Positions 16,073 to 23,336 of a stretch of DNA of 64,000 nucleotides are shown here, piece by piece. A model generated the notes under the pieces. The model saw only the letters and a program-made list of their open reading frames with translations, was not told the DNA's origin and made no database searches. This stretch comes from Candidatus Syntrophocurvum alkaliphilum (GTDB lineage: Bacteria > Bacillota > Syntrophomonadia > Syntrophomonadales > Syntrophomonadaceae): assembly GCF_009734445.1 (NCBI RefSeq), contig NZ_CP046457.1, positions 186,001 to 250,000 of the forward strand. Reading direction: 5' to 3'. The translations under genes were made by a program, and so were the position numbers. How positions within the stretch are numbered: position 1 is the stretch's first letter; each line of letters begins with the position of its first letter.

Positions 16073-16102
16073 TTGTTTACAATAACCACATAAGGTTATA
16101 AT
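16073..16102 (+). promoter_or_regulatory. Likely promoter of the toxin-antitoxin pair
   Basis: TTGTTT (16073-16078) and TATAAT (16097-16102) are 18 bases apart. The -10 is perfect and the -35 is weak. It lies 38 bases before the antitoxin ATG, with GGAGGTG between. Confidence 0.5.
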
Positions 16103-16139
16103 GATAATAGATAATCAAGTTAAGCTTGGAGGTGTTAAT

Positions 16140-16307
16140 ATGGCAATACACGAAAAACTAGTTGAGGAGCTTGCCCAACTGTCTCCAGAAGATCTAAAAA
16201 TTGTGCTAGCCTCTCTCGAAGAACGGCTGCAAAAAAATAACCAATTAAAAATAGCTGAAGAAATAATAAAAGAATATAAACCGGCCTTAGAGGAATTAGC
16301 GAAATGA
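16140..16307 (+). CDS. Putative antitoxin partner of Doc
   Basis: A 55-residue, mostly helical acidic protein (MAIHEKLVEELAQLSPEDLK, then a leucine-rich helix and KPALEELAK). GGAGGTG 6-12 bases upstream selects the ATG at 16140 over an earlier in-frame ATG at 16101. Its stop overlaps the toxin start (ATGA at 16304-16307), the translational coupling typical of toxin-antitoxin operons. It lacks the Phd/YefM N-terminal DNA-binding pattern, so it is a different antitoxin type or only the toxin-neutralising part. The assignment rests on position, size and coupling. Confidence 0.65.
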   Translation: MAIHEKLVEELAQLSPEDLKIVLASLEERLQKNNQLKIAEEIIKEYKPALEELAK

Positions 16308-16690
16308 TAAAATGGATAGATTTAGATACTGTATTAGAAATACATCAGAAAGTCATTAAATCTACAGGTGGAAGCAATGGTGTAAGAGATTTAAATGCTC
16401 TGGATAGTGCTATATATTCACCGTTAGCTACTTTTGATAAGCAGGAGTTATATCCTGATATAATTGAGAAAGTAGCTGTTTTATTATATTACATAGTCAA
16501 CAATCATCCTTTTATAGATGGAAATAAAAGGACTGCATTTGTAGTTGCGTTAACAGTTTTTGTTGCTAACGGCTACTCACTAAAATTTACTCAGGCAGAG
16601 GTTATTAAATTTATGTTGAATGTAGCCAGCGGAGGCTCAAACTATCAGCAGATTACCAAGTGGTTTACAGAACATTTAGAAACAAAGTAA
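16304..16690 (+). CDS. doc: Fic/Doc family toxin (death on curing)
   Basis: A 128-residue protein, the normal Doc length. The Fic-fold signature is complete: HPFIDGNKRTA at residues 68-78, matching HxFxxGNKRTA. Early segments IHQKVIKSTGGSNGVRDLNALDSAIYSP are typical of Doc rather than larger Fic AMPylators. Phage P1 Doc phosphorylates EF-Tu and halts translation. The same activity is inferred, since the catalytic His and the phosphate-binding loop are intact. It overlaps its antitoxin by 4 bases. After its stop the same frame continues openly into a gene remnant. Confidence 0.88.
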   Translation: MIKWIDLDTVLEIHQKVIKSTGGSNGVRDLNALDSAIYSPLATFDKQELYPDIIEKVAVLLYYIVNNHPFIDGNKRTAFVVALTVFVANGYSLKFTQAEVIKFMLNVASGGSNYQQITKWFTEHLETK

Positions 16691-16747
16691 ATTAATATTT
16701 TAAGTGAACATCATCAATATAATGAACCGCTTAGAGTTACTAATATC

Positions 16748-17089
16748 GTGGTAGAAGAAGCAAAAGAATGTCTCAATGACAGTCAGTATGTTATATCCAA
16801 AGAGGAATGGTCAAGTTGGAAAGAACACTCCGAATATTCTCATAATCTCAGAGAAAAATTTAATTGGGATACATTTAAAGATGTTATTAATCATCCAGAA
16901 GCAGATCGCATTGATTTAGTATCAGATTCGGCCACTTTTTTAGAAAGTATAAGGAATTTTAATAGAAATAAAGCGGATTACAGTATTTCAGTTGATATCT
17001 TTGATGAGTATAACAACCTTAAAAAAACAAACGTTGTTAATGTATACCTAGAACTTGTTGAGGGAGAATGGAAAGTTGTAGGGGGGTAG
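16748..17089 (+). pseudogene. C-terminal gene remnant of unknown family
   Basis: An about 113-codon frame (GTG at 16748) with no ribosome site. The open frame actually extends back to the Doc stop, with protein-like sequence HHQYNEPLRVTNIVVEEAKE across that boundary. It contains YVISKEEWSSWKEHSEYSH, DLVSDSATFLESIRNFN and an ending VYLELVEGEWKVVGG, which resembles the closing strand of NTF2-like or other small extracytoplasmic domains. It is read as the 3' part of a gene whose start was lost when the toxin-antitoxin pair moved in. No function is assigned. Confidence 0.5.
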
Positions 17090-17154
17090 TTTTAATTATT
17101 ATTAATAATTCCAGTAATTATTTTAATCTTTTCTAATCTAACGTATCTTACGAA

Positions 17155-17478
17155 TCACCAATTTTGCAAACTATTATAAAAATTATAGCCAATAATTGAA
17201 CTTATAATTAAACTAATAAGGCCAGCTAAAACAATAGACATAATCATGTATTGCTTATTATTGAAAAAATATATAGAGGCACTTAATAATATTAGCTTAT
17301 ATAAAACAGAAGTAAATCCATAATTAAAATAATATCCTTGAATGTGGCCTGATGGCCAATTATACATAAATTTAATTTGACCTATTAGTCCTAACATATT
17401 ACTAAGACTTATTATTACGATTAATAAGGTCAATACTTTTAAAGCAATCTTATTATTCGAGTTAATTTCACTTTCCAT
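17155..17478 (-). CDS. Three-helix membrane protein of unknown function
   Basis: A 107-residue protein. The hydrophobic segments are ALKVLTLLIVIISLSNMLGLIG, FTSVLYKLILLSASIYFF and YMIMSIVLAGLISLIISSIIG, with an aromatic loop (YNWPSGHIQGYYFNYG) between the first two. It starts at ATG (17478) but the upstream sequence gives only a poor ribosome site (GGAATTGGAAG). No family is recognised. It is convergent with the gene remnant and divergent from the lipoprotein gene at 17671, with a nested inverted repeat in between. Confidence 0.55.
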   Translation of the reverse strand: MESEINSNNKIALKVLTLLIVIISLSNMLGLIGQIKFMYNWPSGHIQGYYFNYGFTSVLYKLILLSASIYFFNNKQYMIMSIVLAGLISLIISSIIGYNFYNSLQNW

Positions 17479-17540
17479 TTAAACACTTCCAATTCCAATA
17501 AAACTACAATTAATACTTATTTTACAGGTTTGAAACAGAT

Positions 17541-17598
17541 AAGTCATTTGTTTTTGTGGTCTTTTATAACATAAAAGGTTTTTAATGACAAATGACTT
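17541..17598. repeat. Nested inverted repeat in a divergent promoter region
   Basis: The outer arms AAGTCATTTGT (17541-17551) and ACAAATGACTT (17588-17598) match perfectly over 11 bases. Between them is a second hairpin CTTTTAT-AAC-ATAAAAG (17561-17577). It lies between divergent genes, 73 bases before a start at 17671. It could be an operator pair or a small structured element. Confidence 0.6.
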
Positions 17599-17670
17599 GT
17601 ATGATCTAATGTTGTCATTTAAAATATACATACTTGTATATATAAGGGAGTTTCGAGGAGGATACTAATA

Positions 17671-18192
17671 ATGAAAAAGTTTTTAATGGTTTTGATAGTA
17701 ATGTTTTTGGCGTTTGGAGCTCTTGCATGTGATGATCCAACTACTCAAACTCTTAATGAAACAAATGGTAGTGAAGTTGTTGATACAGAAGAAACAAATG
17801 ATGAAACAAACTATGACAAAGTAAGTACATATATGAAAGAAGAATGTATAGAAGCTTTTTCTCCGTACTATGAGTTGTTAGATTTTAAAATAACCGATTA
17901 TCAAGAAGAAGTTGTGAATGGACATGTTGAAGCTGTTTTTTTCTACAAGCTAATAGTTAAAAATTATGATAAAGACCCAGATACAGTTGGATATATTAAA
18001 GAGGCGAAGGAAAGAGGCGATAAAAACTATCAACAATTGTATGATGAATATTTACAGCCAAGAGAAATGAACTTTCATTTAAAAGCTATTATTTGTGAAA
18101 ATGATTCAATAACTTTATATTCAAATATTGACCCCAAAGGGATCGAATGGGAAGAAACGAAAATGACTGATTTTATTCTTGAAGACAGGTAA
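17671..18192 (+). CDS. Probable lipoprotein of unknown function
   Basis: A 173-residue secreted protein. The signal peptide is KKFLMVLIVMFLAFGALAC; the residues before Cys (GALAC) are an imperfect lipobox. A linker rich in Thr/Asn/Glu (TQTLNETNGSEVVDTEETND) follows. The globular part (VSTYMKEECIEAFSPYYELLDF, EAVFFYKLIVKNYDKDPDTVGYIKEA, FHLKAIICENDSITLYSNID) has the alternation of a small NTF2-like or cystatin-like fold, but no family is certain. A strong GAGGAGG ribosome site precedes the ATG. The next gene starts 26 bases after the stop, so the two form a likely bicistron. Confidence 0.68.
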   Translation: MKKFLMVLIVMFLAFGALACDDPTTQTLNETNGSEVVDTEETNDETNYDKVSTYMKEECIEAFSPYYELLDFKITDYQEEVVNGHVEAVFFYKLIVKNYDKDPDTVGYIKEAKERGDKNYQQLYDEYLQPREMNFHLKAIICENDSITLYSNIDPKGIEWEETKMTDFILEDR

Positions 18193-18217
18193 GGTTATAA
18201 AAGGTAGGGAGGCCAAA

Positions 18218-18724
18218 ATGTCGAACAATACTAAAATTTATTTAATAATTATTTTATTATTTACAACTACTATAAGTGGTTTTATGCTTTATCAAGAAAA
18301 AAAGAATAATCAGTGGCAGTATGAAGGCTTTTTAAATCGTTTTTACTTTGAGTTGATGGATACAATATCACTTATAGATTCCACAGTATCTAAAGATTTA
18401 GATGAGGATAGGCTGACTAAAAATTTAATAAATATTAATAATAATTTAGAAAGATTACATTTATCATTAGACATAGCTAATCGGAGTATTCATACTGATA
18501 TTCGCCGACATACTAGGCTTTTTGCACATCATCCTGTAACGCAGTTCGCAGAAAATGGTCAATTAGATGAGGATGAAAAACGTTACTTGTTAGGTATAAA
18601 AGAATTTCTAGAATCAATTCACAAAGGTTTATATTCTGAAGAAACTAATCAAGAAAATCCTAATATCAGCATAGAAGAGTTTAACGAAATTATTGAAAAT
18701 AGTACAAATTCAATAGTTAAATAA
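18218..18724 (+). CDS. Single-pass membrane protein of unknown function
   Basis: A 168-residue protein. The ATG at 18218 is used because GGGAGG lies six to eleven bases upstream; an earlier in-frame ATG at 18179 overlaps the previous gene and has no such site. One N-terminal membrane helix (IYLIIILLFTTTISGFMLY) is followed by a helical, heptad-like region (NRFYFELMDTISLIDSTVSK, TKNLININNNLERLHLSLD). Comparable clostridial proteins are annotated only as hypothetical. It is transcribed with the lipoprotein gene before it and ends at the terminator hairpin at 18723-18754. Confidence 0.65.
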   Translation: MSNNTKIYLIIILLFTTTISGFMLYQEKKNNQWQYEGFLNRFYFELMDTISLIDSTVSKDLDEDRLTKNLININNNLERLHLSLDIANRSIHTDIRRHTRLFAHHPVTQFAENGQLDEDEKRYLLGIKEFLESIHKGLYSEETNQENPNISIEEFNEIIENSTNSIVK

Positions 18725-18754
18725 CCCAACCCCCGATTTACGGGGGCTGGGTTT
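18723..18754. terminator. Shared terminator of convergent genes
   Basis: AACCCAACCCCCG and CGGGGGCTGGGTTT pair around ATTTA with one mismatch. It is a very GC-rich stem for this AT-rich window. The T run is short on both strands. Confidence 0.65.
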
Positions 18755-18775
18755 GAGAAGGATTGTAAAAGATTG

Positions 18776-19327
18776 TTATTTAATTATGTCTTCACTTCTT
18801 GTTAATGGTTCAGTTAGATCACTATGTCCTAGAGTTTCTAGCACTTCGTCTTCTACTAATATCTGTACTTTTTCGATTTCACTTAATTCAGTTAGGGAGT
18901 TTATTATGGAATATAGTGTCATGGCCTCTCCTGCAGTGCCTCCCCAGTGGTTTGTAACAAATTCTTGTGAGAAGTTTACATAAGCTATGTTTTGTTCAAT
19001 TTCTACTCCAAGTAGTTTAGTTTCATCTGGAATAGTTTGAAATAAATCCTGCTGTTCTGGGCCGTTAATAAGTTCTTCAACTACTTTACTAGCTACTAAA
19101 GAAGTATCCTCTTTGTCTTCAACTTCTACATCTCTTTGTTCTGCAACTAAAAATTGTGCTTGATCATCGGAAAAGTAAAGTGTTAATTCTACAACTGCAT
19201 TTGTTTCACCATCTGGTTTTGGGTCTGGGTCTCCTACTTGAGTACTTTCTCCACATCCACTTAAAGTAATTATACTAGCTAGGAAAATTGTCAGTACAGC
19301 TACGGTTAAAATAGTTTTTTGTTTCAT
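18776..19327 (-). CDS. GerMN-domain lipoprotein
   Basis: A 183-residue lipoprotein. GGG of the site AAAGGGTG lies 8 bases before the third Met (19327), which is chosen over the ATG at 19333. The signal ILTVAVLTIFLASIITLSGC has lipobox LSGC. The mature part carries the GerMN pattern: ELTLYFSDDQAQFLVAEQRDV, VASKVVEELINGPEQ, TKLLGVEIEQNIAYVNFSQEF, EAMTLYSIINSLTELSEIEKVQILVEDE. In Bacillus, GerM acts on the SpoIIQ-SpoIIIAH engulfment complex. Single-domain lipoproteins like this one also occur in vegetative envelopes. An envelope role is inferred, possibly sporulation-linked. Confidence 0.88.
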   Translation of the reverse strand: MKQKTILTVAVLTIFLASIITLSGCGESTQVGDPDPKPDGETNAVVELTLYFSDDQAQFLVAEQRDVEVEDKEDTSLVASKVVEELINGPEQQDLFQTIPDETKLLGVEIEQNIAYVNFSQEFVTNHWGGTAGEAMTLYSIINSLTELSEIEKVQILVEDEVLETLGHSDLTEPLTRSEDIIK

Positions 19328-19525
19328 TTGCATCACCCTTTCTTTTATTTGTCTTAATTATAGAACCAGAATGTTACAGAAGTATGACATAAAATAGTGA
19401 AATTGTTACAGCATTATTAAAACATAGCCATTTTCTTTGCTTACCTACTACTTTAAGAATTTATTTTATTAAAGTTTAAAATCCCCTGGTTGTGGAAAAA
19501 ATAACCTTGTAAGAGAGGTGATATT

Positions 19526-19819
19526 TTGTTTATAGCTAAAAAAGTAGAAGGGATTAAAGATAAGGTGTTTAAATCTAATAGTAGAAGTAAAGCTAATAGT
19601 ATTGTAGTTAATGTACCTTACCACCGAAGAAAGGATGAAGATTCAGTGGATAATCTTATAAAACAACTTGCAGGTGATATAGTTTCTAGATTAGATAGTC
19701 TTGAAGAAGAAGCTGATTTAGACAGATATATTGATATACCTGATACAGAGTTACAAAATGAAGCTTTAAAGTTAAAGTATGAAATTAATAAGCTAAAATC
19801 TTATTTAAATAATCTGTAA
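19526..19819 (+). CDS. Small charged protein of unknown function
   Basis: A 97-residue soluble protein starting at TTG with GAGAGGTGAT 6-15 bases upstream. The N-terminal third is basic (KKVEGIKDKVFKSNSRSKAN), with a strand IVVNVPYHRRK. The C-terminal two thirds are acidic helices with a coiled-coil feel (LIKQLAGDIVSRLDSLEEEADL, ELQNEALKLKYEINKLKSYL). No family is recognised. It is 48 bases upstream of the lipase-like gene and could be cotranscribed with it. Confidence 0.6.
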   Translation: MFIAKKVEGIKDKVFKSNSRSKANSIVVNVPYHRRKDEDSVDNLIKQLAGDIVSRLDSLEEEADLDRYIDIPDTELQNEALKLKYEINKLKSYLNNL

Positions 19820-19867
19820 ATATAGATGCCGTGGGGTTAGGTTTATTTTTTTGGGGAGTTGGTTTTT

Positions 19868-21046
19868 GTGTTTAATCTTTTGTTGAGTAAAAATTTATTT
19901 AATATGGATCTTTTAGAAGTAACCCCAAATGTATATCCAACTATTGATGTAGGATTAGTTAATAGTAGTAGGTACTGGGATAAGGTCGAGTTATGTTCAG
20001 TACCTGCTCTAAGTGGTATTAAAGAACCATTTTGTACTGTAAATAAACACATCGATTCAGATATTGTTAAATGCTTTGGGACAGATGAACCTGAGGCAGA
20101 TAATTATATTCTTCATTATTCTTCTGGATGGAATACAAATCGCAATAAATATCCGCTTCTTTTAGTTCATGGAGCAGGTTTGGATGCAAATAGTTATACT
20201 AATCTATATGGTCTAGGGTTTGAAGGCTTACAGCAAAAATTAGTAAAACTAGGCTATCGGGTTTTTGCTATCACTTTTTCTCATTCACACGGTAATAATT
20301 TTTATCAAGCAGAGCAATTATGTGCTGCTATTAATAAAATTAAAAAAGAAACTAAGTGCGAGCAAGTAGATATTGTAGCTCATAGTAAAGGTGGCATACC
20401 GGTACAAATTTATTTATCTTCATTAGGTTATAACTCTTATCAAGGTGATGTTAGAAGTTATCTAATGTTAGGAACGCCAAATTACGGGATTGATTATCTT
20501 TTTCGTAATCCTTTACTTAATTATTTTATTTACACATTAGGAGCTAATGGTGTAATTGTGTGGGATAAAATTATGTCATTTGCAACTGTATTAGATGTTA
20601 CTGAAAGATCTATATATAAGGAAGGGTATTTTCCCGGCCAAGCGCAGATAGCTTATCGTTGGGATGAAACCTATCCTCTTGATACTTTACAGCAGGATTG
20701 GTGGACTACCTATTATGGTGGTAGTGGTTTGCTAGGCAATTCTCAAGGAATTGATAAAGCTATTCGTGATGGGGGATTTTTAATAAAAAGGTTAAATAAT
20801 AAAGGGTTAGAACCCGGTATAAATATTGCAACTTTAGCAGGAAATAATGTTTTTGAAGGAGTTGCTTTCAACGTTTCTGGTCCTAGTGATGGCTTAGTAT
20901 TTATTGATAGTGCTTTATATACTGATGGTATGACTAAACGAGGAGCAAAGCTGTTAGACAAAACAATTCTTCCTTTGAATCATATGGAATTACTTTATGA
21001 TAATCGAGTTGCTAGATGGATTGATATGCAACTTTCTAATAAATAA
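19868..21046 (+). CDS. Lipase/esterase-like alpha/beta hydrolase
   Basis: A 392-residue enzyme. GGGGAG 9 bases before the GTG at 19868 fixes the start; a TTG at 19859 overlaps that site. The fold markers are YPLLLVHGAGLDANSYTNL (oxyanion strand HGAG), GYRVFAITFSHSHG, CEQVDIVAHSKGGIPVQIYL with nucleophile Ser in AHSKG (the first Gly of GxSxG replaced by Ala, as in lipase class 2/LipA-like enzymes), then MLGTPNYG and a late LNHMELLYD supplying the His. An N-terminal extension of about 80 residues precedes the hydrolase domain and no signal peptide is visible. Substrate unknown, likely acyl esters. Confidence 0.85.
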   Translation: MFNLLLSKNLFNMDLLEVTPNVYPTIDVGLVNSSRYWDKVELCSVPALSGIKEPFCTVNKHIDSDIVKCFGTDEPEADNYILHYSSGWNTNRNKYPLLLVHGAGLDANSYTNLYGLGFEGLQQKLVKLGYRVFAITFSHSHGNNFYQAEQLCAAINKIKKETKCEQVDIVAHSKGGIPVQIYLSSLGYNSYQGDVRSYLMLGTPNYGIDYLFRNPLLNYFIYTLGANGVIVWDKIMSFATVLDVTERSIYKEGYFPGQAQIAYRWDETYPLDTLQQDWWTTYYGGSGLLGNSQGIDKAIRDGGFLIKRLNNKGLEPGINIATLAGNNVFEGVAFNVSGPSDGLVFIDSALYTDGMTKRGAKLLDKTILPLNHMELLYDNRVARWIDMQLSNK

Positions 21047-21078
21047 TTAAGTGAGATTAGAAATATTTATATACTGCT

Positions 21079-21096
21079 AATAATGTATACATTATT
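21079..21096. promoter_or_regulatory. Perfect 18-bp palindrome upstream of gdhA
   Basis: AATAATGTA followed by TACATTATT, with no loop and no T run, 147 bases before the glutamate dehydrogenase start. It looks like a dimeric regulator operator rather than a terminator. Confidence 0.5.
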
Positions 21097-21242
21097 AAAC
21101 CCGCCTTAGTTATTGTCACATGCAAAACGAATTTATATAATAAGATGTAGTTTTATGTAAAACGTAATGTAATAGTTAGAGAAAACGGTCTAACGCATTC
21201 ATTTTCGTTGTATTAATAAAAGATGACAAGGAGGAAGGAAAT

Positions 21243-22529
21243 ATGGGAGCTGGGGAATATAACCCTTTAGAAAATGCACAAGAGCAATTTGATGGAGTGG
21301 CAGAGATAATAGGTTTAGATGAAGCAACTAGGCAGTTGCTACGTGAACCTATGCGGGAATACCATTTTTTAATTCCTGTAAAAATGGATGACGGTAGTAC
21401 TCAGGTTTTTAAGGGTTTTAGAGTACAGCATAATGATGCCAAGGGTCCTGCTAAAGGTGGTATCCGATTTCACCCGGAAGAAACAGCTGATACAGTAAGA
21501 GCTTTAGCTATGTGGATGACATGGAAATGTGCTGTTGTAGATATACCTTTAGGTGGTGGTAAAGGTGGAATTATATGTGACCCTCGTAATTTAAGTGAAA
21601 ATGAACAGGAAAGATTGTGTAGAGGCTGGGTAAGAGCAGTAGCAAAGGATGTAGGTCCTTTTGTTGATGTTCCAGCTCCTGATGTTATGTCTAGTGCTAA
21701 ACATATGCTATGGATGCTTGATGAGTACGAGACTATTCATGGTGGAAGATACCCAGGGTTTATTACTGGAAAACCTGTAGGTATGGGCGGTTCTTTAGGT
21801 AGAACTGAGGCGACAGGATATGGTGCAATTTATACTTTAAGAGAAGCATTAAAGGAAGAAAATGTAGACCCAGCAACTACAAGTGCTAGTTTTCAAGGTT
21901 TTGGTAATGTCGCTCAATATGCAGCTAGATTATACCTTGAGCTTGGAGGAAAAGTTATTGCTGTTTCAAGTTGGGATCATGCAGATAAAAAAGCATATAC
22001 ATTCCGTAATGCAAATGGAATTGATATTGAAAAGTTAATAGAAGCTACAGATACCTTTGGAAGTGTGGATAAGGATAAGGCTCGTGAACTAGGCTGTGAG
22101 ATTTTAGATGAAAATGCTTGGCTAGAGCAAGATGTAGACATTTTAATTCCATCAGCTTTAGAAAATCAGATTACTGCTAAAAATGTAGATAAAATTAGTT
22201 CCCAAGTAAAATTTATAGTAGAAGGTGCTAATGGACCGACTACACCTGATGCTGATGTAGCAATAAAAGAACGCGGTATATTTATGATTCCTGATTTTCT
22301 AGCTAATGCTGGAGGCGTTACCTGTAGTTATTTTGAACAGGTTCAGTCTAATACTAATTATTTCTGGGAAAAAGACGAAGTGTTAGAAAAGCTAGATACA
22401 AAGATGACTGCGGCGTTTAAAGCTGTATATGAGCTTTCTAAGAGAAATAATCTATATATGAGGGATGCAGCATATGTGATTTCTATCAATCGTGTAGCTC
22501 AAGCTGTAAAGATGCGTGGTTGGGCTTAA
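21243..22529 (+). CDS. gdhA: Glutamate dehydrogenase
   Basis: A 428-residue Glu/Leu/Phe/Val dehydrogenase family enzyme, interconverting glutamate with 2-oxoglutarate and ammonia. The active-site loop VVDIPLGGGKGGIICDPR carries the catalytic Lys. Upstream are REYHFLIPVKMDDGSTQVFKGFRVQHN and KGPAKGGIRFHP. The nucleotide fold is at SFQGFGNVAQYAARLYLELGGKVIAVS. Length and motifs match the NAD-type RocG/GudB/hexameric group. Coenzyme use cannot be decided by eye. The ATG follows AAGGAGGAAGG. It could use 2-oxoglutarate made by the citrate-synthase/aconitase/icd genes later in the window, which is a metabolic inference and not an operon. Confidence 0.95.
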   Translation: MGAGEYNPLENAQEQFDGVAEIIGLDEATRQLLREPMREYHFLIPVKMDDGSTQVFKGFRVQHNDAKGPAKGGIRFHPEETADTVRALAMWMTWKCAVVDIPLGGGKGGIICDPRNLSENEQERLCRGWVRAVAKDVGPFVDVPAPDVMSSAKHMLWMLDEYETIHGGRYPGFITGKPVGMGGSLGRTEATGYGAIYTLREALKEENVDPATTSASFQGFGNVAQYAARLYLELGGKVIAVSSWDHADKKAYTFRNANGIDIEKLIEATDTFGSVDKDKARELGCEILDENAWLEQDVDILIPSALENQITAKNVDKISSQVKFIVEGANGPTTPDADVAIKERGIFMIPDFLANAGGVTCSYFEQVQSNTNYFWEKDEVLEKLDTKMTAAFKAVYELSKRNNLYMRDAAYVISINRVAQAVKMRGWA

Positions 22530-22570
22530 TAAAAAACTTATGCCTAAATCTTTTTTAATGCTTTAACGCG

Positions 22571-22599
22571 TTGACACAATTAAAATGCTTTGCTAATAT
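22571..22599 (+). promoter_or_regulatory. Promoter of the purine operon
   Basis: A perfect -35 TTGACA (22571-22576), a 17-base spacer, and -10 TAATAT (22594-22599) preceded by TGC (extended -10). It is one of the best sigma-A promoters in the window, placed about 20 bases before the riboswitch aptamer. Confidence 0.85.
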
Positions 22600-22624
22600 C
22601 AAACATATAATAAAATAATTGTGA

Positions 22625-22730
22625 AACTCGAAAGTGTGTCTAGGGTTCCGCATATTTATGGACTGGTCCAAGTGACACAGATGCGAAAGCATTACACCGT
22701 ATAGGGATAAAAGCCCAGGCGGATAGGTTT
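22625..22730 (+). ncRNA. ykkC-family riboswitch, probably PRPP class
   Basis: It carries the conserved ykkC aptamer blocks GTGTCTAGGGTTCCG (22636-22650) and ACTGGTCCAAG (22662-22672), with GTGTC pairing to GACAC (22674-22678), then a late GGGATAAAAGCCCAGG (22704-22719). These blocks are shared by guanidine-I, ppGpp and PRPP riboswitches. The gene controlled here is purE, and PRPP-class members are known to precede purine biosynthesis genes and to switch expression on when PRPP is high. The 3' end of the aptamer overlaps the left arm of the following terminator, giving a plausible mutually exclusive switch. Family membership is read from sequence; the PRPP subclass is assigned by context. Confidence 0.85.
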
Positions 22731-22767
22731 CGAAATGAAACTATCCATCTGGGCTTATAGTTTTTTT
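22711..22767 (+). terminator. Riboswitch-controlled terminator before purE
   Basis: The arms AAGCCCAG-GC-GGATAG and CTATCC-AT-CTGGGCTT, with an extended inner TTTC/GAAA pairing, are followed by ATAG and seven T. It overlaps the aptamer's 3' strand, so ligand binding should prevent its formation. Confidence 0.88.
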
Positions 22768-22814
22768 GACTATTTTGGTTAAAACTAAACAAAAGAATAA
22801 GGAGTGTGTTTTTA

Positions 22815-23336
22815 ATGGCAAAAGTAGGAATAATTATGGGTAGTGATTCAGATTTAGGAATTATGAAGGGTGCATGTGATATTTTAGATCAATTTGGTGT
22901 AGAGTATGAAATTAATGTTTCCTCGGCCCATAGGGTGCCTGATAGAACTGCTGAAATTGCATCAACAGCTGTTGATCGTGGAATTGATGTAATAATTGCA
23001 GCCGCTGGCGTGGCAGCGCATCTTCCAGGCGTTGTAGCAGCACATACACCAGTTCCTGTAATTGGAGTACCTATTAAATCAGGTGCATTATCAGGAGTAG
23101 ATGCACTTTACGCAATTGTTCAAATGCCTAAAGGTATACCTGTAGCTACAGTTGCTATAGATGGTAGTGCTAATGCTGCGCTTTTAGCTTTACAGATGAT
23201 TGGCATTAAAGATAAAGGTATAAAGGAAAAAATGATAGCTTACAAAGAAAAGATGGCTAGTGATGTATTAGCAAAAGATAAGAAACTACAAGAACTTGGA
23301 GTGGAAGGTTACTTAAAAGATAAGGAGAAGAAGTAA
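22815..23336 (+). CDS. purE: 5-(carboxyamino)imidazole ribonucleotide mutase
   Basis: A 173-residue enzyme of the AIR carboxylation step of IMP synthesis. AAGGAG at 22799-22804 fits the ATG at 22815; a GTG at 22806 abuts the site and is rejected. Signature segments are [45 protein letters not shown] and [18 protein letters not shown]. The AAHLPG block is class I-like (a CAIR mutase that normally works with PurK), but purK is not in this operon. The stop overlaps the purB start by a few bases (TAATG). It is the first gene behind the riboswitch. Confidence 0.96.
   Translation: MAKVGIIMGSDSDLGIMKGACDILDQFGVEYEINVSSAHRVPDRTAEIASTAVDRGIDVIIAAAGVAAHLPGVVAAHTPVPVIGVPIKSGALSGVDALYAIVQMPKGIPVATVAIDGSANAALLALQMIGIKDKGIKEKMIAYKEKMASDVLAKDKKLQELGVEGYLKDKEKK

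Noticed and set aside
22806-22814. GTG start for purE
   Set aside because: It abuts the Shine-Dalgarno sequence; the ATG at 22815 is correctly spaced.
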